Made by a program: the position numbers and the translations under genes. From NCBI GenBank assembly GCA_019637295.1, contig JAHBVX010000007.1:186001-250000 (forward strand): DNA of 64,000 nucleotides, written 5' to 3'. Positions within the stretch are counted from its first letter, which is position 1. Each line of letters opens with the position of its first letter. Shown here one piece after another: positions 23,376 to 31,162 of this stretch. Below the pieces are notes generated by a model that was not told where the DNA came from, ran no database searches, and saw nothing but the letters and a program-made list of their open reading frames with translations. Source of the stretch: Polyangiaceae bacterium. Lineage in GTDB: Bacteria; Myxococcota_A; Polyangia; Polyangiales; Polyangiaceae.

Positions 23376-24224
23376 ATGAAGCCATCGACGACCCGACTGC
23401 TCACGCTGTTCATCGCCGTCGCGCTCGCCCTCGCGTGTAGCCGCGACAAGGAGAAGAGTCCGGCCCGCGCTCTCGAGCACGCAGCCGCGCTCGCCAAGAC
23501 CGTCGAGACGGATGTGGGCGAGGTCCGCGCAGGGCTGCCCGAGGGAGCCAAGCTGCTCGTTCGCTTGGTCTCGTCCGACAAGCCCTTGCAGGACGATCTG
23601 CAGGCCGTGCGCGAGGCACTCGAGCGCGCGCGGGACAAGGTCCAGGATCTGCGCGTGGCAAAGAGCACGTTCTTCGCCTTGGCGGAGCCATCGGGCGTCG
23701 TCCTGCGCAACGACCAGGCTCAGGACTCCATGGCCGGCAAGAACCTGTTCGAGAGCTTCCCCGCACTGCGGGGCGCGCTCGAGGGCAAGCGTGTGGAGAC
23801 CATCGGCCAGATGCCCGAGGCGGCGCGAGTCAAGGGCCCCGACGGCCAGTGGGTGACTGCTGCGCCCGTGCTCGTGGACGGCAAGGCGCGCGCGCTGTAC
23901 GTCACCGGCTGGTCCTGGTCTGCGTACGCGTACCGCCTGGAGAACTCGCTGCGCAGCGAAGTCAGGAGTCAGGTGGGCGAGCAGGGCAAGATGCCGCTAC
24001 TGTATGTGTACATGGTCGTGACCGACGCGGCCTATGGCGCGCCGGTGTCGCCGGAGGTCAACGCCTCCGCCATCGTCGGGGAGAAGCCGCTCGAGAAGCT
24101 CGACGCGGCTGGACAGTGGTCGACGCGCATCGAGATCACCGGGCGAGACTTCGGGCTCGCCGTCCAGCGTACGCCCATCCTGGGCGAAGGTGTCGCGATC
24201 GCGGTGCTGCGCACCGAGACGTGA
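23376..24224 (+). CDS. Lipoprotein with cache-like sensor domain
   Basis: 282-residue predicted lipoprotein with lipobox ALALAC (Cys about residue 21), a helical region (about 25-95, with ERARDKVQDLRVAK), then a beta-rich domain with the pattern FFALAEPSGVVLRNDQ and GQWVTAAPVLVDGKARALYV, which resembles the extracellular cache or PAS-like domains of chemoreceptors and sensor kinases. No signalling output domain is attached, so it may be a ligand-binding subunit or a stand-alone sensor. ATG at 23376 is chosen since it begins at the signal peptide. It is convergent with the 24233-24909 genes, with a hairpin (24220-24237) in between. Confidence 0.65.
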   Translation: MKPSTTRLLTLFIAVALALACSRDKEKSPARALEHAAALAKTVETDVGEVRAGLPEGAKLLVRLVSSDKPLQDDLQAVREALERARDKVQDLRVAKSTFFALAEPSGVVLRNDQAQDSMAGKNLFESFPALRGALEGKRVETIGQMPEAARVKGPDGQWVTAAPVLVDGKARALYVTGWSWSAYAYRLENSLRSEVRSQVGEQGKMPLLYVYMVVTDAAYGAPVSPEVNASAIVGEKPLEKLDAAGQWSTRIEITGRDFGLAVQRTPILGEGVAIAVLRTET

Positions 24225-24237
24225 GCCTCGGCTCACG
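24220..24237. terminator. Hairpin between convergent genes
   Basis: CGTGAGC (24220-24226) and GCTCACG (24231-24237) form a perfect 7-bp stem with the tetraloop CTCG, spanning the stop codon of the plus-strand gene and next to the stop of the minus-strand gene. No T run follows, so it is a candidate only. Confidence 0.4.
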
Positions 24238-24415
24238 CCTCGTCCGGTCCCGAGCGGCCGAAGCGATGTATGGCGTACACCGTCAAGATCAGCCCGCCCA
24301 GCGCGACGAAGCTGCCGAAGCCTGCTTGCTCGGACGCACTGAAGGCGATCCCGACGAGGGTGGCCGTCGTCGCGACCGCTAGCAGCGTGCGCGTGGTCTG
24401 CACCGTCAGCGCCAC
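24233..24415 (-). CDS. Small two-segment membrane protein
   Basis: 60 residues with two hydrophobic segments (about 6-26 and 33-50) and a short charged C terminus (HRFGRSGPDEA). The gene overlaps the stop of the lipoprotein gene upstream by 10 bp, so it belongs to the same transcript. No family recognised. Small membrane proteins next to lipoproteins are often partners in the envelope, but nothing in the sequence says how. Confidence 0.55.
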   Translation of the reverse strand: MALTVQTTRTLLAVATTATLVGIAFSASEQAGFGSFVALGGLILTVYAIHRFGRSGPDEA

Positions 24416-24909
24416 CTCTCCGCGTGCGCCCGCACCACGAAGTCCCGAACATCGCGCTCGAGCTTGCGCTCGGCCGTGATGGTGCTGGCGGACCGGCCCG
24501 AGCCCACGTGGTCGTCGTGGACATAGTCGACGTCGTGCAGCACGAGCACCGTGGCGTCCTCGTCGTCGCCCACCCCCCGCACCAACTGCAAGGCATCGCC
24601 CTGGGTTCGATCACGCGGGGGCAGCGCCGCCCCGAGGTTCCGGCGCTCGTTCTCCGTCAGATAAGCGACGCCGTACTTGCGGCCGCTCGCGACGATGTCG
24701 ACCTCGAGCGCCTTGCCGTCCGCGAGCTGGATGGGCTCGCCCGGCACGGGCTGGTCCCGCTCCGCCCGGAACGCCTTGGCGATGATCTCGACCGCGCGGC
24801 GCTCGTCCAGGCGCCGGGTGGGGTTGGCAGATTTGGCAGGAGGTCCGCCGCACGCGGTCAGCAGCAGCGCGAGCCAGCAGCAAGCGAAAGCGAGCCAAGT
24901 TCGAGTCAT
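24406..24909 (-). CDS. Lipoprotein of unknown function
   Basis: 167 residues with a lipobox LLLTACG near the N terminus. The mature part has a helix (ERRAVEIIAKAFRAER) and a strand-rich segment (LEVDIVASGRKYGVAYLTE, DATVLVLHDVDYVHDDHVG in sequence) with clustered Asp/His that might bind a metal. The ATG at 24909 is used since the larger frame to 25614 is antisense to the next gene. Its stop overlaps the following small membrane gene by 10 bp, an operon arrangement. It is divergent from 25021. Family unknown. Confidence 0.65.
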   Translation of the reverse strand: MTRTWLAFACCWLALLLTACGGPPAKSANPTRRLDERRAVEIIAKAFRAERDQPVPGEPIQLADGKALEVDIVASGRKYGVAYLTENERRNLGAALPPRDRTQGDALQLVRGVGDDEDATVLVLHDVDYVHDDHVGSGRSASTITAERKLERDVRDFVVRAHAERWR

Positions 24910-25020
24910 GGTGAGGGCGAGCGTACCAACAGGACAGCGGCAGGCAAAGGGCGCCGTCGGCCCAGGCGCGCAGCTGCGCGGGTTTGCCTCCGGCGCGCAT
25001 GCAAGGTAGCACCTCGGTCC

Positions 25021-25668
25021 ATGGTCCGGTTGTTTCCGGCGTCTCGGGTCCACCGCCCGATGGGCTTCGTCGCGGTGCTGGTCACACTGACCGCGTGCGC
25101 GCCCGCGGCGCTGCCGGATCCGCGCGCGGCCGCCGCCGACTACAAGCGCGCGCTCGAGCGCAACGATGCGGACGGGGTGTACGCGATGTTGTCTGCTGAC
25201 GCGCGCCGCGCCCACGGGCGCAAGGGGACTGCTCGCTTGGTGCAGGACGCCAGGAAGGAGCTGGTTCACAACGCAGAGAGCGTCTCCAAGCCCGATGCCA
25301 GAGTGGAGGCCACTGCGGTGCTTCGTTACGGGGATGGTGAGCAGGTCGAGCTTGCGCTCGAGGACGGCCGCTTTCGCATCGCCGCCGCCGGGACGCTGCC
25401 CGCCGGCGCGCGTACGCCCTCGCAGGCGCTGGCGGAGCTCCGGCGCGCTCTGGCCAGGCGCAGCTACTCTGGGCTGTTGCGGGTGCTCTCCACAGAGCGT
25501 CAAGGCGCGGTCGAGAACGACATGCGCAGTTTGGTGGAGGGACTCGAGCAGCCCGAGACCCTCGACGTGAAGGTCTCCGGGGATCGCGCCGAGGTGCGGG
25601 TACCGGGCGGCCATCGCGTCGTGCTCAAGCGGGAGTCGGGCGTCTGGCGGGTCGAAGACTTCGACTGA
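25021..25668 (+). CDS. Lipoprotein, first gene of a three-gene operon
   Basis: 215 residues with a 26-residue signal ending in the lipobox TLTACA. The mature part has a helix-rich duplicated look: AAADYKRALERNDADGVYAM, then later ALAELRRALARRSYSGLLRV, each followed by a strand pair; it may contain two copies of a small NTF2-like or DUF4878-like module. ATG at 25021 is used because it supplies Arg residues to the n-region; ATG 25060 would give a signal without positive charge. The stop overlaps the next start (TGATG). A TAGCAC element about 8 bases ahead suggests a short or leaderless transcript. Confidence 0.65.
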   Translation: MVRLFPASRVHRPMGFVAVLVTLTACAPAALPDPRAAAADYKRALERNDADGVYAMLSADARRAHGRKGTARLVQDARKELVHNAESVSKPDARVEATAVLRYGDGEQVELALEDGRFRIAAAGTLPAGARTPSQALAELRRALARRSYSGLLRVLSTERQGAVENDMRSLVEGLEQPETLDVKVSGDRAEVRVPGGHRVVLKRESGVWRVEDFD

Positions 25669-26441
25669 TGAGCGCGGGCCTTCTCATTCGCCGTCGTCAC
25701 GCCCTCGGGCTGTTCGCCGCCCTTGGTCTGGGCAGTCAGCGCGCCAGTGGGTTCGGCCAAGCTGGGGCGTTCTCCGTTCGCTTGCTGGCGACCGGCGGGA
25801 AGCTGCCCGCGCCGCCACGCAGCTCGGGCGCCGAGCGCTGGGCCTATGAGCTGGTGCGACGTACCAGCGCGCCGGCGCGGCTCGCACCCGAGCGCGTGAG
25901 CGCGGACGCGCCGAAACTGCTGGAGGAGCCCTTTGCGCTCTGGGCCGGCAGCGGGGACATGCCGCCGCTGTCCCGGCCGGAGCTGCGCGGCCTGGAGCAG
26001 TTCCTCAAGTTGGGTGGCTTGCTCGTGGTCGATGACCTCGACCCCGCGGGCGGAGGCTTCGGCAAGGCGGCGCGCCGCGAGCTGGCGCGTGTGCTCCCCG
26101 CGTCCCCGCCGGTGCGGCTCGATGCGAGCCACGTCTTGTTCAAGAGCTACTACATCATCGATCGTCCGGTCGGGCGAGTGCTCGGGCCGTCGCACCTCGA
26201 CGCGATCGTGCGGGGGAAGTCGGCGCAGGTGCTGTTTCTGAGCCATGACTTGCTCGGCGCGCTGGCGCGTGCTCGTGGTGGCGTGTGGTCGCTCGAGGTC
26301 GAGCCGGGGGGAGCGCGACAGCGCGAGCTCGCCATCCGGCTCGCCGTCAACATCGCCATGTACGTGCTGTGCTCGGACTACAAGGACGATCAGGTGCACG
26401 CGCCATTCTTGATGCGCAGGCGGGCGCGCCGCGGACCATGA
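25668..26441 (+). CDS. DUF4159-type secreted protein
   Basis: 257-residue DUF4159-type protein. The N terminus RRRHALGLFAALGLGSQRA is a signal or twin-arginine-like leader. The rest shows the family pattern: a GSGDMPPLSRPELRGLEQFL-type segment, a GGLLVVDD strand, an HVLFKSYYIID motif and an RELAIRLAVNIAMYVLCSDYKDD ending. DUF4159 proteins look like small GATase-like folds and are usually linked to membrane proteins of the same operon (family knowledge). It overlaps the preceding stop by 1 bp and its own stop overlaps the next ATG (ATGA). No catalytic Cys is obvious. Confidence 0.7.
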   Translation: MSAGLLIRRRHALGLFAALGLGSQRASGFGQAGAFSVRLLATGGKLPAPPRSSGAERWAYELVRRTSAPARLAPERVSADAPKLLEEPFALWAGSGDMPPLSRPELRGLEQFLKLGGLLVVDDLDPAGGGFGKAARRELARVLPASPPVRLDASHVLFKSYYIIDRPVGRVLGPSHLDAIVRGKSAQVLFLSHDLLGALARARGGVWSLEVEPGGARQRELAIRLAVNIAMYVLCSDYKDDQVHAPFLMRRRARRGP

Positions 26442-28630
26442 CCCGCGCGTGGGCGCTGAGTGATGACTTGTCCCGCGCGGTCACCGTTGGGGCGCTCGTC
26501 CTGGCCGCGGTCTCGATCCTGCTGCTCGCGCTCGAGACCAACCGCGCCGAGCGCCAGCGTTGGCTCGTGCTCTCGAGCGGCGTGCTCGGAGTGCTGCTGG
26601 TGCTGGGAGCCGTGCTACGGCCCGTGCGGGTGGACGTGCGCGGCACCGAGCTCGGTCCGCTGTTGGTCGTGTTGGTCGATGGCTCCCGGCGCCTGCTGCT
26701 GCCTCAGGGGGAAGCCACGCGTCGAGCGGCGGCGCTCGACGCCAGCGACCAGCTCCGGAGTCACTTCGGCACGGCGCGGCTCGTCGTGCTCGAGTTGGTC
26801 GACGGAGTGGCGCGACCTCTCGCGGAGCCGCCGCAAGTCCCACGCGCCGTGGAGAGCGATCTGTCGAGCGCCTTGGCGCGCGTCGCCTCGACGGCGGGCG
26901 GGCGCCCCGAGGCCGTCGTCGTCGTCAGCGATGGGCGTCTGACCCGACCGAGCGAGTCGGCGGACGACGGCGCGCTCGAGCGCGGGGCGGGTGGCGCTGG
27001 GCTGCCCATTCACACCGTGCGCGTTACCGAAGGGAGCCCACCGGACGCGAGCATCCGTCGCGTGCGGACGGCCAGCGCGGCGGTCGCCCATCAGCCCCTC
27101 GCGCTCACCGTCGAGATTGGCTGCAGCGGCGGGCTCCGCTGCGGACGCATCCCGGTCGCCGTTCGCGAGCTCAGGCATGGCAGCGCCCCGGCACTGCTCG
27201 CCAGCGGTGTCGCCGACGTTCAATCGGACCTCGCGACGGTCGAGCTCGGGATCACCCTCGAGCGCGCCGGAGATCGCATCCTGGAGATCGCAATCGACTC
27301 TCCACCCGGTGACGCGGTGCCAGAGAACGATCGACGCCTGTTGCCGTTCCGCGTGACGCGCGAGCGCTTGAGACTACTGCACGTGGCGGGGCGCCCGACG
27401 TACGACGTGCGAGCCCTACGCACTTGGCTCAAGAGCGACGAGTCCGTGGATCTGATTGCTTTCTTCATTCTGCGTTCGAACACGGACGACCCCAACACGG
27501 ACGACGAGAGCGAGCTGGCGCTCATCCCGTTCCCCGTGGACGAGCTCTTCACCGAACACCTGCCCAGTTTCGACGCGGTCGTTCTGCAGGACATCGACGC
27601 GAACGAGTACAAGCTGGCACGGCACCTTCCGGCGCTCGCCAGCTACGTGGAGACGGGCGGGGGGCTGATCATGGTGGGTGGACCGTCCGCCTTCGCGGGT
27701 GGGGGCTACGCGGGGTCGGCACTGGGGCGCGTGCTGCCCGTCGAACTGTCCGAGACCGAGCGCCCTTTCGACACGCTGGAGCTGGTGCCCCGGGTCACGG
27801 AGGTGGGGCGGGCGGCTCCCGTGTTGCGCGGCGTGCGTGACGTGTTCGCCGACGACTTGCCCGTGTTCGTGGGCTCGAGCACGCTGGGCCGCTCACGCGC
27901 CGGCAGCCTGGTGCTGTGGGAGCATCCGCACCGGCGGGCCGGCGAGCTGCCCATGCCGGTGCTCGCTCTGGGCGAGGCCGGTGACGGTCGCAGCATCGCG
28001 CTCGGGCTCGACGCGACCTACCGCCTCGCCTGGAGCGAGCTCGGCGCCGCCGCTGGTGGCCGCGCCTACGGTGCGCTGTGGGACGGTCTGCTCGGCTGGC
28101 TCATGCGCGACCCTCGCTACGAGTCCGCGCGCGTGGAGCTGACCGCGCCGTGCGTAGCGGGGCTCGCGACCGAGCTGTCCGTCACCCGGCTGCCGGGCAC
28201 GCCGGGCGTCGTGCAGGTCGAGATCGAGCGATTGGGCGAGGTCGAGCCGAAGCCCGTCGTCACGCGCGAACAGCACTCCAGCGCGACGGTGGTGACCGTG
28301 GATCTTGGCCCGCTCGAAGAGGGGGGATACGCCGCGCGAGTGCGCATCGGTTCGACGCCTCCCACGCGACTGGACTTCGCTTGCGAGAAAGGGGGAGAGG
28401 CCTGGGCAGACTCGCGTCCGGATCCCGCGCGTCTCGAGCGCATCTCTCGCGTCACTGGCGGTCGCTCGGTGACCGCGGCGGAGATCCGCCGGCTGCCGCT
28501 ACCGACGGCGACTCTGGTCGCGACCGAACGACAGGTCACGGCCGTGCTGCCGCCTTGGCTGTGGGCGCTCGGCGGCTCGATAGCGATCGGAGCGCACTGG
28601 TACGCGCGTCGGCGCGCGGGTCTCGGCTGA
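26438..28630 (+). CDS. Membrane protein with GATase-like domain
   Basis: 730 residues. Two membrane segments at the N terminus (about 14-32 and 42-60), then a soluble part starting with VVLVDGSRRLLL and a DxSx(S)-like pattern that suggests a von Willebrand A-type fold, a middle region, and then an ETGGGLIMVGGPSAFAGGGY motif that matches class I glutamine amidotransferase-like membrane proteins. Another membrane segment lies at the C terminus (about 706-722). ATG 26438 overlaps the DUF4159 stop (ATGA). The layout, membrane anchors plus VWA-like and GATase-like domains next to DUF4159, is a known bacterial envelope gene set of unclear function. It ends 1 bp before the convergent inositol-phosphate synthase gene. 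Confidence 0.75.
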   Translation: MTRAWALSDDLSRAVTVGALVLAAVSILLLALETNRAERQRWLVLSSGVLGVLLVLGAVLRPVRVDVRGTELGPLLVVLVDGSRRLLLPQGEATRRAAALDASDQLRSHFGTARLVVLELVDGVARPLAEPPQVPRAVESDLSSALARVASTAGGRPEAVVVVSDGRLTRPSESADDGALERGAGGAGLPIHTVRVTEGSPPDASIRRVRTASAAVAHQPLALTVEIGCSGGLRCGRIPVAVRELRHGSAPALLASGVADVQSDLATVELGITLERAGDRILEIAIDSPPGDAVPENDRRLLPFRVTRERLRLLHVAGRPTYDVRALRTWLKSDESVDLIAFFILRSNTDDPNTDDESELALIPFPVDELFTEHLPSFDAVVLQDIDANEYKLARHLPALASYVETGGGLIMVGGPSAFAGGGYAGSALGRVLPVELSETERPFDTLELVPRVTEVGRAAPVLRGVRDVFADDLPVFVGSSTLGRSRAGSLVLWEHPHRRAGELPMPVLALGEAGDGRSIALGLDATYRLAWSELGAAAGGRAYGALWDGLLGWLMRDPRYESARVELTAPCVAGLATELSVTRLPGTPGVVQVEIERLGEVEPKPVVTREQHSSATVVTVDLGPLEEGGYAARVRIGSTPPTRLDFACEKGGEAWADSRPDPARLERISRVTGGRSVTAAEIRRLPLPTATLVATERQVTAVLPPWLWALGGSIAIGAHWYARRRAGLG

Positions 28631-28631
28631 T

Positions 28632-29945
28632 TCAGTCGTAGTACTCGCGCCCCAGGTGCGTGATGAGCTGCTCACCGCGCAGCCAACGCAGGGTGTTCTT
28701 CAGCTTCATCGACTGGATGAACAGGTCGTGCTCCGGGTACAGGCCTTCGGCCACCATCGGACTCTTGAAGTAGAACGACAGCCACTCCTGCACGCCCCGC
28801 ATGCCGGAGCGCTTGGCCAGGTCCATGAACAGCGCCAGATCCAGCACGATCGGGGCCGCGAGGATCGAGTCCCGGCAGAGGAAGTCCACCTTGATCTGCA
28901 TCGGGTAGCCGAGCCACCCGAAGATGTCGAGGTTGTCCCAGCCCTCCTTCGCGTCGCCGCGGGGCGGGTAGTAGTTGATGCGCACCTTGTGGTAAACGTC
29001 GCCGTAGAGAGAGGGGTAGACCTCGGGCTGCAGGATGTGCTCGAGCACACCGAGCTTGCTGACCTCTTTGGTCTTGAAGTTCTCCGGGTCGTCCAGCACT
29101 TCCCCGTCCCGGTTGCCCAGGATGTTGGTGGAGAACCAGCCCGCCAGGCCGAGCATTCGCGCCTTGAGACCGGGCGCCAGGATGGTCTTCATCAAGGTCT
29201 GGCCGGTCTTGAAGTCCTTGCCCGCGACGGGGGTGTTCGTCTCTCGTGCGAGCGCCATCGCGGCGGGGAAGTCGACGCTGAGGTTGGGCGCGCCGTTGGC
29301 GTACGGGATACCCTCCTTCATGCAGGCCCAGCCGTACAGCATCGAGCTGGTGATGGCCGGATCATTCGCAAGCAGGCCCTTCTCGAAGCTCTGGATGGTT
29401 TGGTGAACCGCGCTCGGTTCGACGTAGGTCTCCGTCGAGCCACACCACACCGCGACGCCGCGAGCACAGTTGCGATCACGCAGGGTCTTGCGAATGTCGT
29501 CCCGCAGCGCCTCTACCATGTCCGCCTTGGTGGGCGCCTGCTTGACGTGCGTGCCGGCCAGACGCTTGACGTACTCCGGGTAGAACACCGCTTGCATCGG
29601 CGCGATGGAACTGAGCTCCTCTCGAATCGGATCGAGGTGGCGGGACTCGAGCACCTGGGCGGTGCGCGCCGACTCGTAGGCGTTGTCGGAGAACAGATCC
29701 CAGCTGGCGAACTCCAGTTGGTCCAGACTGGCGAGCGGTACGAAGTCCTTGATCTTCGGGGTGCGATCCTCCGTCCGCTTGCCCAAGCGCAGGGTGCCCA
29801 GTTGGGTGAGGGAGCCCACGGGCTCGGCCAAGCCCTGTCGGGCCAGCAGGCACCCCGCGATGAAGGTAGTGGAGACTGCGCCGAGCCCGGGTAGGAACAC
29901 GGCGAGCTTTCCGTCGGCGGGCAGGATCGATTGGGGAGAGGTCAT
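28632..29945 (-). CDS. ino1: myo-Inositol-1-phosphate synthase
   Basis: 437-residue NAD-dependent enzyme that cyclises glucose 6-phosphate to L-myo-inositol 1-phosphate, the committed step of inositol synthesis (cytoplasm). Seen: an NAD-binding start LPGLGAVSTTFIAGCLLARQ, the GKDFKTGQTLMKTILAP motif typical of the family, NILGNRDGEVL, and the later HKVRINYYPPRGD and IKVDFLCRDSILAAPIVLDL segments that carry active-site lysines and aspartates. Shorter than the ~510-residue eukaryotic enzyme but of usual length for bacterial forms. It is divergent from the cytidylyltransferase at 29995, with a 49-bp gap holding both promoters; that head-to-head placement suggests joint control. Confidence 0.93.
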   Translation of the reverse strand: MTSPQSILPADGKLAVFLPGLGAVSTTFIAGCLLARQGLAEPVGSLTQLGTLRLGKRTEDRTPKIKDFVPLASLDQLEFASWDLFSDNAYESARTAQVLESRHLDPIREELSSIAPMQAVFYPEYVKRLAGTHVKQAPTKADMVEALRDDIRKTLRDRNCARGVAVWCGSTETYVEPSAVHQTIQSFEKGLLANDPAITSSMLYGWACMKEGIPYANGAPNLSVDFPAAMALARETNTPVAGKDFKTGQTLMKTILAPGLKARMLGLAGWFSTNILGNRDGEVLDDPENFKTKEVSKLGVLEHILQPEVYPSLYGDVYHKVRINYYPPRGDAKEGWDNLDIFGWLGYPMQIKVDFLCRDSILAAPIVLDLALFMDLAKRSGMRGVQEWLSFYFKSPMVAEGLYPEHDLFIQSMKLKNTLRWLRGEQLITHLGREYYD

Positions 29946-29994
29946 TGAGCGGGGCGTCTAGCAAGGGGTGTGCCCGTATGCAATCTTCGGTGTG

Positions 29995-30723
29995 ATGAAG
30001 ACTCGACTTGCCGTCGTGCTCGCCGCCGGCCTGGGCAGCCGACTTCGGCCATTGACCGACGATCGCCCCAAGGCGCTCGTCGCGGTGGGAGGTCGCTCTC
30101 TGCTCGGGCGCGCGCTCGACAACTTGGCCGAGCAGGGCGTGGAGCACCTGGTGGTCGCAACGGGATACCGTGGGGACGCCGTCGCCGCCGCCCTGCGCGA
30201 CGCACCGCTTCGCGTCACCCTACGTCCGAACCCGGACTACGATACGACTCAGAACGTGACGTCCTTCGCGCTCTGCGCCGACGACCTGAGGGGCGAGGCC
30301 TTCTTCAAGCTGGACGGCGACGTGCTCTTCATGCCGGAGGTTTTGCGGCGACTCGAGTCGTCCGACGCCGATCTCGCGGTGGCCATTGACGGGCGAGAAC
30401 GTGTGGATGCGGAGGCCATGAAGGTGGTCGTGGAGGGCGAACGCATCTGCCGCTTCGGCAAGCAGCTCGCGCCGGCGCAGGCGGCGGGTGAGACGATTGG
30501 CATCGAGAGGATCTCCGCAGACGCGAGCGCGGTGGTGGTGGACGGACTCATCCGCGCGGTCGCCGAGGGCCGCACGGACGTCTACTACGAGGACGTGTAC
30601 GACGAGCTCGTACGCCGGAAGCAGCTGATCGCTGCGCCCGTCGAGGTGGGCGATCTGCCGTGGACCGAGGTGGACGACCCCGCCGATCTCGCGCGCGCCG
30701 AGCGCCTCTTCGGGCAGGGCTGA
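29995..30723 (+). CDS. Phosphocholine/AEP-type cytidylyltransferase
   Basis: 242-residue nucleotidyltransferase. The N-terminal NTP-binding motif is AAGLGSRLRPLTDDRPKAL (11-28). Residues NPDYDTTQNVTS, KLDGDVLF (105-112), EAMKVVVEGERICRFGKQL, ETIGIERIS and VYYEDVYDELV followed by LPWTEVDDPADLARAE match the LicC/PntC family that makes CDP-choline, CDP-ethanolamine or CMP-aminoethylphosphonate. The substrate is therefore probably a small phosphorylated amino alcohol, or an alternative such as inositol phosphate. ATG at 29995 is preferred (an adjacent GTG lies 3 bp upstream). TATGCA at about 29978 may be the -10. No membrane segment. Not a LicA/kinase fusion. Confidence 0.85.
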   Translation: MKTRLAVVLAAGLGSRLRPLTDDRPKALVAVGGRSLLGRALDNLAEQGVEHLVVATGYRGDAVAAALRDAPLRVTLRPNPDYDTTQNVTSFALCADDLRGEAFFKLDGDVLFMPEVLRRLESSDADLAVAIDGRERVDAEAMKVVVEGERICRFGKQLAPAQAAGETIGIERISADASAVVVDGLIRAVAEGRTDVYYEDVYDELVRRKQLIAAPVEVGDLPWTEVDDPADLARAERLFGQG

Positions 30724-30774
30724 GCGCCTCGGCGGGAGCTCGACCGTGCCGTCCTCGGGATCGGGACGTCACGG

Positions 30775-30791
30775 TGTGCCCATCGGGCACA
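30775..30791 (+). terminator. Hairpin after the cytidylyltransferase gene
   Basis: TGTGCCC (30775-30781) and GGGCACA (30785-30791) form a perfect 7-bp stem with a three-base loop, 52 bp past the stop codon. There is no T tract, so it is a weak terminator candidate or an RNA structure. Confidence 0.35.
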
Positions 30792-31094
30792 AGGGTGTCG
30801 CCGGCCGTTCGCACGCCGGTCCGCGGGGATCAGTCCCGAAAATTAGCCGTGGATTCACGGAACTGCGTAGCGCCTGACGCACTTTGGCGCTGGCATCCGA
30901 GTTGCTCCTAGGGCTGGGCGAACGAACCCCTGCTTCCGCGAAGTGAGACAAATTCCCAACACCTTTGTGTAGATCCCGGCTCAACGGCGTGACGAGCGCC
31001 GGCACGGGCCCGGGCCCGAGGTGTGGTCGTCTCGCAACACTGTGGTGTGTGCGCCACACCTACACCCTTGTAAGTTACTAGAACGAAAAAGAAT

Positions 31095-31124
31095 TTGTCT
31101 GTTTAACGCGCCGCGTGGTATCTG
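31095..31124 (+). promoter_or_regulatory. Candidate promoter of the fusion gene
   Basis: TTGTCT (31095-31100) and TATCTG (31119-31124) are 18 bp apart and lie 38 bp before the ATG at 31163, in an AT-richer stretch. The inverted repeat GGTGTG/CACACC at 31044-31060 is just upstream and could be an activator or repressor site. Read by eye only. Confidence 0.35.
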
Positions 31125-31162
31125 GCGGCGGCTTACAGATCTTGGTTTGGAAAGTAATCGAC

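Larger units (their letters stand above)
30724..31162. promoter_or_regulatory. 439-bp intergenic region with several inverted repeats
   Basis: No coding frame is convincing. The region is less GC-rich than its surroundings, especially 31050-31160. Inverted repeats seen: TGTGCCC-ATC-GGGCACA at 30775-30791 (likely terminator of the upstream gene), CCGTG-GATT-CACGG at 30847-30860, AGCGCC/GGCGCT at 30869-30891, the 14-base palindrome CGGGCCCGGGCCCG at 31005-31018, and GGTGTG/CACACC at 31044-31060. The last two sit upstream of a candidate promoter and could be operators. The region may also hold a long 5' untranslated leader or small RNA. Confidence 0.5.
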
